DNA from: Legionella qingyii | GTDB lineage: Bacteria > Pseudomonadota > Gammaproteobacteria > Legionellales > Legionellaceae | Reading direction: 5' to 3' | Assembly: GCF_003184185.1 (NCBI RefSeq) | Contig: NZ_QHJG01000034.1 | Span: 1-53,489, forward strand | DNA length: 53,489 nucleotides | In this document: positions 47,794 through 53,489 of the stretch, piece by piece | Layout: the number at the start of each line of letters is the position of its first letter | Position numbering within the stretch: the stretch's first letter is position 1 | Made by a program: the position numbers and the translations under genes | The notes under the pieces: generated by a model | What the model was told of the DNA's origin: nothing | What the model saw: only the letters and a program-made list of their open reading frames with translations | Databases searched by the model: none

Positions 47794-50754
47794 TTATAGT
47801 TCTAGTTCCTTGATTGATTCTTTGGGCTTTTCGTTGTAGCTATTATTCTTGGTGAAATAAAGCTCTTCAATTTTGTTTTTAGGATGTAATTGATCGAATC
47901 TCTGATTAGCTTCATAGAGTATTTTCTTATCAATTACAGACTGGATTGATAATTGAGCCTTGCCCATAAAACGATCTTCATGATTCATCAATTGCTTACT
48001 TGAAATCACATCAAGAGAAGCCGGCTTTTCATTTGAATTTCTTTGAATGGCCTCAATAAGTTCTTCTTTATTATCGGTGACTAAGGTCATACCATGAACT
48101 GCCCTGGAAATTTGCACATAAAAATTTTTTAAAGTAGCACTAAAGCGATGATAAGATTCCATAAGTCCAATTCCATAAGGAGCATCTTTCCCTTGTACTT
48201 TGTAATTGGTTAACACATAGCTGTAATCAAGATGTTTTAATGCAGAGTGAGATTGTTTAAGGGTTAAAGACTGTCCCTCTGCAGTAGTAAAAAGAATTGC
48301 CTCATCATTAATTTCTTGAATTGTGGCGCATTGTCCATTGCGAATACCGTCTTTATTGAAATTACGTGTCCACATCACTTTATCACCCACATAGAGTTCG
48401 AGTGATTTGGCTTCGTAGAGTTCTATGACACGCTCAAAAGGAGCCGTATGTGTTTTGTAATGGGGAAGGTTCTTCAACGCAAATTGAATTGCTTTTCCTT
48501 GTTCATTAACTATCGGTAAAACATTGTCTCTAAGATGTGCTTGTGTGATAGTCCCGACTGTATAATAACTCCCTTGCTTAATTCGCCCCTTTTGAAAATC
48601 CTGATTAAAACGGATTACATCTCCTTTTTGATAATAAGCAACAAATCGCTGTTGCACCGCTTCAATCGTTTTTGCTTTTAAAACTTTTTGCTCAAGTGAT
48701 GTACCTTTTAAGACCCCTTCACTCTGAAGGCCTTCACGAATAATTTGAGTAATTGCCTCCCTATTTGCATGAGTGGGAGCAAATAAAAGAGTTTTTTCTC
48801 GCTCCTCTGGAATCAACGATAACCAATGATCTGCTATCCACTGAATTCGTTCTTCATGAGTACCTAGAGTTTGCACATTAAGATGCTCCAAAGCCTCTTT
48901 TACATTCCCTTTTGTTGCACAAATTACAGCATCTTTTGCTTTTTGATTCTTTTGACGGACAATTTCATCCATGACATTCGTTTCAATCCCATATTCCTGA
49001 GTAAGACTAAAAATCCTACCTGTATTAACACTGGGTAATTGTGCTTTATCACCGACCAAAACCAAACGAGCCCCTGTTCGTTCTACTTGCTTTAAAAGCT
49101 CATGGCCTTGATGTGCAGAAAGCATCGATGCTTCATCCACAATAAATACCGTTTTAGACAAAGAGGCCGTAGGTGCCTTTTTTAACTCCTGATGCACAAT
49201 GGGAAATACATCGGTAGAAATACCTGCTTTAGTTTGCAGCTCATGTGCTGCTGAGCTTGCAACCGTTATCCCTCTTAACTGATAACCTCTTTCCTCAATA
49301 AGCATCCTTGCTTCTGCAAGCATCGAGGTTTTGGCAACTCCGGCATACCCTTGAATTGCAGAAAAGCGATCGGTTCCAGTTAACAAGGCAACCATTGATT
49401 GCTTTTGTGAATCAGTCATTGGATAAGGTAAAATTTGACTTCGCTCACGCTGAAAAGACTCCAGTCGTTCTTTTGATGCAATAGAGGATAACGCCCTTTT
49501 ATTGTTTTCAATTCGTGCAATGGTTTCGGCTTCTACTGTAAGTAACCAAGGAGTAGTTAAAACTGTTTGTCGTGTTTCAGGGCATTGAGCCTCATACAGA
49601 TTTTGGTTTATTTTTTCTTGCCCAATTGCAGTAATTAACGTTTCTTTGGTGATGACTTCAGGATAGATGAGGCTGTGTTTCATCGCTTCGTTTAATAAAG
49701 TACGTTCACTAAAAACTGCTGTACGCTGACTTAACGTTTCAATAGCAACCTGAACACATGCAAGTGCCACACCTGTTTCCGGGGGTTGTTTATTCTTTTT
49801 AACTAAAGCAATGAGCTTCTCTTTAATAGCTGAAAACCAGTTTTGCGATTCAATATGTTGATGGCGGTTTTTGATAAAGTGATGGGCGTCAAATCCAAGA
49901 GCTTTAGCACGCTCTTGCCAATCTAACGCAAGTACATCCATTTCTTGATCCTCTTTCCCATGACGTGTTAAAAGGGTTGCAGCAGAAGCACTTTTAGCTC
50001 CTGACCACCCTTTTTCTTCCAAATGTTTCTCAATATCCTCTCGCCTTCGTGAAAACTCACGCAAAACTGCATCGGGAATACCATCAATTTCAAACAAACC
50101 ATCACCAGCCATGCGAAGAGGAAAGCCTGCTTTTTTTAACGAGTTCGCCAAATGCTGTCTATAAATCAATCCACAATAATGGGCGTTGTTTTGGATTTGC
50201 TCAATCACCCCATGATTTCTTGAGGGGTCGCTGGCCAATGAACGAATCTTTCCCTGGTGAAAGGTCATGTTCATCGTCACACAATGAGTATGAAGTGCAG
50301 GATCATTAGCCCGTGAGTTCGGTTGTCTAAATGCTGCCACTAATAAGTTATCCGTCTTTTCATAACAAATTTCACCATCACGTCGAACACGTGTTTGGGC
50401 AAATTCACGTTCAATTTGACCAATTGCATATTTAACTGCTTCATCATGAAATCGTACTAATTCAGGTGCTGCTCCTAAACCAACTAATAAGGATACACTT
50501 TTAGGTGCTGAAAAAGTCATGTCAAACCCAGGTCGATGCTCCCCTTTTAGGTTTTGCAGCACTTGTCCATTGGGTAACCTTCCTTCGAGCAAAGCCAACA
50601 TGTGTTCTTTTTCAATCACCCCATTTAATTGAAAATGTGAGCTAGTTTTACCCAACCACTGCATAGCTGTTGCATCACCTGCATAATAGTTAAATGCAGC
50701 GGCATAATAGTCTGCGGCACCTTGTGCTGATTTTAGTGGTTGTATACTAAGCAT
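47794..50754 (-). CDS. traI: MobF relaxase-helicase TraI
   Basis: A 986-residue conjugative relaxase. The N-terminus starts MLSIQPLKSAQGAADYY and holds paired tyrosines at 16-17 and 23-24, the same numbering as F TraI. The metal site has LHTH (His155 and His157), but the third expected histidine, in the segment before SR, is Gln (FRQPNSR). An SF1 helicase follows: Walker A GYAGVAKTS, VDEAS, and GDKAQLPSVNTG; VLTNYKVQGKDA and QISRAVHGM mark the C-terminal helicase motifs. It lacks the longer C-terminal tail of F TraI (1756 residues). It starts 8 bp after traD. Confidence 0.9.
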   Translation of the reverse strand: MLSIQPLKSAQGAADYYAAAFNYYAGDATAMQWLGKTSSHFQLNGVIEKEHMLALLEGRLPNGQVLQNLKGEHRPGFDMTFSAPKSVSLLVGLGAAPELVRFHDEAVKYAIGQIEREFAQTRVRRDGEICYEKTDNLLVAAFRQPNSRANDPALHTHCVTMNMTFHQGKIRSLASDPSRNHGVIEQIQNNAHYCGLIYRQHLANSLKKAGFPLRMAGDGLFEIDGIPDAVLREFSRRREDIEKHLEEKGWSGAKSASAATLLTRHGKEDQEMDVLALDWQERAKALGFDAHHFIKNRHQHIESQNWFSAIKEKLIALVKKNKQPPETGVALACVQVAIETLSQRTAVFSERTLLNEAMKHSLIYPEVITKETLITAIGQEKINQNLYEAQCPETRQTVLTTPWLLTVEAETIARIENNKRALSSIASKERLESFQRERSQILPYPMTDSQKQSMVALLTGTDRFSAIQGYAGVAKTSMLAEARMLIEERGYQLRGITVASSAAHELQTKAGISTDVFPIVHQELKKAPTASLSKTVFIVDEASMLSAHQGHELLKQVERTGARLVLVGDKAQLPSVNTGRIFSLTQEYGIETNVMDEIVRQKNQKAKDAVICATKGNVKEALEHLNVQTLGTHEERIQWIADHWLSLIPEEREKTLLFAPTHANREAITQIIREGLQSEGVLKGTSLEQKVLKAKTIEAVQQRFVAYYQKGDVIRFNQDFQKGRIKQGSYYTVGTITQAHLRDNVLPIVNEQGKAIQFALKNLPHYKTHTAPFERVIELYEAKSLELYVGDKVMWTRNFNKDGIRNGQCATIQEINDEAILFTTAEGQSLTLKQSHSALKHLDYSYVLTNYKVQGKDAPYGIGLMESYHRFSATLKNFYVQISRAVHGMTLVTDNKEELIEAIQRNSNEKPASLDVISSKQLMNHEDRFMGKAQLSIQSVIDKKILYEANQRFDQLHPKNKIEELYFTKNNSYNEKPKESIKELEL

Positions 50755-50762
50755 CTTTATCC

Positions 50763-52598
50763 CTAATCCATATATTCTATCAGTTGGCGTTCTTTCATTC
50801 TTTGTGAGCTGTGTTCCAAACCTTGCCCTAAGGACTCACTATCCTCATCCCCACTTGAAACATCCTCTGTTATGGATTCAGGTACATTTCGTTCGATAAA
50901 ACCTAAGCTTTGCGAATCACGTTGGATTAATTGAATAGGCAACTTTGTCACTGGATAAGGGCCTGGAAGACGCAAAAAACAGGTTAAATCTTTGAGTTCC
51001 AAAATTTCGGGATATGCAACAATAGGACGAGTCACACGTTGACTTCCTAAGGAAATACCATCTCGGATGCTGTTGGCACCATAAGAATAATTTTCCCGAG
51101 ACTCTTCAATTTCCTCCTCCCCTAGCTCACTAGCTACTAGACGCGCCATATCGCTGCTTGGACTGCGGAAGAAAAAGCGAGTGTTGAGTAAATCAAAAAT
51201 TTCTCTAGCCCCACTTTGACCATAGACCTTAGTTAGCTGTGAAAAGCTTTGCATCCCTAAAAGAAAACAGCCACCAAATTTACGCACTTCAGCGATCGTC
51301 TCCCCAAGTAAAGGAAGTTTATGCAAACTAGGTAATTCATCACAGACAAACCAAATACGTCGATCTCGATCTGGCGTTAAACTCAAAAGCGTCAGGGAAG
51401 CCATGGCTAACCACATCGACATAAGTGGTTTTAGAGTTTTATGTTGCTCTCCATTGGATGAAATAAACAACCACCCTTTTCTATGTTCATCAAGGATGTA
51501 GTCACGAATGGAGAAAGAAGGCTTATTATCTTTCCCAAGACCTGATAAAGACTGCAATGATTTAAGATAAGTCGTGATTACCGAACGGATGGAAATTGCT
51601 GTTTTTTCAATTTTACCACTGACTAAAGTGGCTGCAGCCGTTCCTCGCAAATACTCTTCTAAAGTAGAAAATTCACCAGTTAATAAAAGCCGCAATAATT
51701 TATCAAGTGAGCGCTCATTATCATGGCGCATGGTAGATGCAACAGATGCAAAAACAGTTCGGGCAGCATTCACCCAAAAAGGATCAGATTCCCCATGCAT
51801 AGGAATAAGGCTTTCTGCCATATTTTCAAAATCTGAATCCCGAGGTGCTTCACACCACATATCCCAATTAGGACAACGTGCATCAAAAGGATTTAAAACA
51901 ATATCACAGTCTTCACGAAAATAATGAGTTATAAAAGAGCACCCTTTATCATAAATAATGACCCTATCTCCACGTGCTCTCAAAGCATCTAAGATCTTCA
52001 TGATGAGTTGGCTTTTTCCAGTCCCTACTGTTCCATGTACTAATAGGTGCTGCACCTCACTACCTTGAATTAAAGGAAAATCATCAATATGAATGTCGGA
52101 ATGTGCCGCATCATTTAGGATCATTTCTTTTACCTGAGCTGGTGTATCGATTCGACTTCCTCGAATAAACTGATGTTTACTCTGTTCTTTACCTCGGCGA
52201 ATAAAGTAAATGGCAAACCCTATTCCAATAAAAAATGCCATGCCAAATGCAACTAAGGCCGATTGCCCCATAGTTCTGATGACCTCATTGGCATTATCAC
52301 GATAATAGGAATAATGAAGAATTTGCTGAACATTTTGCTGGAAGGTTTTTCCATGGAAAGAAAAATGAAACACATGATTTTGACCAATAGCATTTAAAAA
52401 TTGAGCCCAATAATAAGCAAATGCATGGTGTAGCTTTTCAACAGAAGTGATACTCCAAATAATAACCCCAGTAAACACTACCCAAAGCAACAAGCAAATT
52501 AAGGTTAACGATTTAGTAATTTGATCCCACATGCGAAGATTATGGAAACTAATTTGCCCACCACGAGTATAGTGTTTGAAATTAGGCTCATCACGCAT
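50763..52598 (-). CDS. traD: Type IV coupling protein TraD
   Basis: A 611-residue inner-membrane ATPase that delivers the relaxosome to the type IV secretion channel. Two membrane helices lie near residues 30-52 and 112-132, then the ATPase domain with Walker A GTVGTGKSQ and Walker B IWFVCDELPSL; the motif GCFLLGMQSFSQL is typical of VirD4/TraD. The C-terminus is acidic (EDVSSGDEDSESLG), as in F TraD, where it contacts relaxosome proteins. It stands upstream of traI in the order of F-type systems. Confidence 0.9.
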   Translation of the reverse strand: MRDEPNFKHYTRGGQISFHNLRMWDQITKSLTLICLLLWVVFTGVIIWSITSVEKLHHAFAYYWAQFLNAIGQNHVFHFSFHGKTFQQNVQQILHYSYYRDNANEVIRTMGQSALVAFGMAFFIGIGFAIYFIRRGKEQSKHQFIRGSRIDTPAQVKEMILNDAAHSDIHIDDFPLIQGSEVQHLLVHGTVGTGKSQLIMKILDALRARGDRVIIYDKGCSFITHYFREDCDIVLNPFDARCPNWDMWCEAPRDSDFENMAESLIPMHGESDPFWVNAARTVFASVASTMRHDNERSLDKLLRLLLTGEFSTLEEYLRGTAAATLVSGKIEKTAISIRSVITTYLKSLQSLSGLGKDNKPSFSIRDYILDEHRKGWLFISSNGEQHKTLKPLMSMWLAMASLTLLSLTPDRDRRIWFVCDELPSLHKLPLLGETIAEVRKFGGCFLLGMQSFSQLTKVYGQSGAREIFDLLNTRFFFRSPSSDMARLVASELGEEEIEESRENYSYGANSIRDGISLGSQRVTRPIVAYPEILELKDLTCFLRLPGPYPVTKLPIQLIQRDSQSLGFIERNVPESITEDVSSGDEDSESLGQGLEHSSQRMKERQLIEYMD

Positions 52599-52688
52599 CT
52601 GTTTTTCTCCTTATACCTTTTAGGCAAAGCAGTAGCTAACACTGCCTTTAAAGTGATTAAAATTAATTCTTAATGATTTTTTATTGGT

Positions 52689-53285
52689 TTATCTCAAGGG
52701 TAACTCAATTTTTTTTCCTTTATGAAAAAACTCGTTGATTAGAGTAAATATGGTGCTTATACCAATTCGACTAATTTCCATACTCACTAGGAAATAGGTA
52801 ACCAGTAAGCTTCCAAAAAATGCAAATCCAACGAACATAAAGATTGCAGCAGATTCACCATAACTTGCAAATAGAGCACAAAATAAAGCAAATACCCCCA
52901 AAAAAAGGTACGAAAACTGTTTTAATTTTTTTACAACTAAAGATCCTGTTTTAAGCCTTTTTTCCAAATGAAACCTAAAAAGAATGTAGAAATTAAGTGC
53001 CTGAAACAATAAGAACATGGCACCTGCACTCATAAAAAATGCCATCAATACTGATTCTCCAATCACCTGAGAAGCAGCCTCTCTTGCGAGCCCTTCGTTT
53101 GATGGATGAACTATTCCTGCATAAGCAATCGTGATTGAAGTAATAAGCCAAAATATCAAGAGACCATTTAAAAATAATTTCGAGAGACTCCAATAATAAA
53201 AGCGAGCAGGAATAATATCGGGTTGAAGACCTGTAATTGCACCCACATCCTCATCAATAGCACACTTTAAATCCTTATAATTCAT
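52689..53285 (-). CDS. Four-helix membrane protein in the TraS (entry exclusion) position
   Basis: A 198-residue protein with about four hydrophobic helices (about 36-58, 73-98, 124-142 and 146-170). No family is recognised from sequence. AAAGGAG lies before the ATG, and the upstream gene's TAG stop is separated by a single base, so the two are translationally coupled. In F-type conjugation the gene between traG and traD is traS, an inner-membrane protein that blocks entry of the same element. Place and topology suggest that role; sequence gives no direct proof. Confidence 0.6.
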   Translation of the reverse strand: MNYKDLKCAIDEDVGAITGLQPDIIPARFYYWSLSKLFLNGLLIFWLITSITIAYAGIVHPSNEGLAREAASQVIGESVLMAFFMSAGAMFLLFQALNFYILFRFHLEKRLKTGSLVVKKLKQFSYLFLGVFALFCALFASYGESAAIFMFVGFAFFGSLLVTYFLVSMEISRIGISTIFTLINEFFHKGKKIELPLR

Positions 53286-53286
53286 C

Positions 53287-53489
53287 CTATTCTCCTTTAT
53301 TATGAAGTCCCCATGTTCTTGGTAGTTTTTCGGTTAAAATCACATTCTTTTGTGCTCTGACCATCCCCTCTCTCAATGCGGCTTCCTTCTTGTCCATTAG
53401 ATCATGGTGATCTTTCTTAATCAACTCCTTCCCTTGATTAAGATTTTGAAAAGATTCATCCAATTGCTGGTGAACATTGTGTTTTAATG
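53287..53489 (-). CDS. C-terminal end of a TraG-position gene (partial)
   Basis: An open frame of 66 codons enters from the right edge and ends with TAG at 53287-53289. The visible part is charged and probably helical (KHNVHQQLDESFQNLNQGKE, then KEAALREGMVRAQKNV). Its place directly before the membrane gene and traD matches the C-terminus of TraG of F-type systems, which acts in mating-pair stabilisation. The identification rests on order only. Confidence 0.5.
   Translation of the reverse strand, partial: LKHNVHQQLDESFQNLNQGKELIKKDHHDLMDKKEAALREGMVRAQKNVILTEKLPRTWGLHNKGE

Overview
The window is a stretch of Gammaproteobacterial chromosome, almost certainly Legionella. It carries the enhA-enhB-enhC enhanced-entry operon, the LetA (GacA/UvrY) regulator directly upstream of uvrC, and AT-rich DNA with short dispersed palindromes between genes. 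It splits into a core part (1 to about 29.05 kb) and an integrated mobile element that starts at a tRNA-Pro gene (28976-29053) and runs off the right edge.

Core part: a strong promoter at the extreme left points out of the window. Then come tyrS, an M23 peptidoglycan peptidase, an spmA-spmB pair, a DUF1460 amidase-like protein, pepA-holC, a DUF1840 gene, a second M17 aminopeptidase broken by a one-base frameshift, murJ, rpsT, an unrecognised 440-residue protein, enhC-enhB-enhA, uvrC, letA, phhA, a CinA-like gene with a degenerate second domain, obgE, rpmA, rplU, rplY, pth, ychF and ispB. Themes are cell-wall handling (M23, DUF1460, MurJ, the EnhA L,D-transpeptidase, EnhC), translation and ribosome assembly (TyrRS, S20, L21, L27, L25, Pth, Obg, YchF) and the LetA virulence/transmission switch. 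Three consecutive long hairpins sit upstream of ychF, and a perfect 15-bp inverted repeat lies between rpmA and obgE.

Mobile element: after the tRNA come a tandem 11-bp repeat, an AlpA-type excisionase-like gene, an MFS transporter with a DUF4286 partner, a LuxR-type ligand domain without a DNA-binding domain, and the 3' remnant of an IS3-family transposase. From 32.5 to 47.2 kb lies a cargo block that looks like a defence island: a Panacea-like antitoxin followed by a PemK/MazF-like protein, an HNH-like zinc protein, a DUF4328 membrane protein, an M48 membrane metalloprotease, a 1420-residue SF1 helicase with a C-terminal nuclease-like domain, a SEC-C protein with a probable PD-(D/E)XK core and a frameshift in an A10 run, a 901-residue protein with eleven zinc-ribbon repeats around a Vsr/DUF559-like nuclease, and a DUF2971-like protein. 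To the right is an F-type conjugation module read leftward: the last 66 codons of a TraG-position gene, a small membrane protein in the position of the entry-exclusion gene traS, the TraD coupling protein, the MobF relaxase-helicase TraI, and a ribbon-helix-helix protein. No integrase is in the window, so it probably lies beyond the right edge.

Most promising for new biology are the zinc-ribbon/nuclease protein and the protease-helicase-nuclease cargo around it, the tRNA-Pro with an apparent 8-nt anticodon loop at the insertion site, and the triple hairpin before ychF. Three single-base irregularities (aminopeptidase, SEC-C gene, tRNA) all read as one extra base in a homopolymer, so sequencing error must be excluded first.
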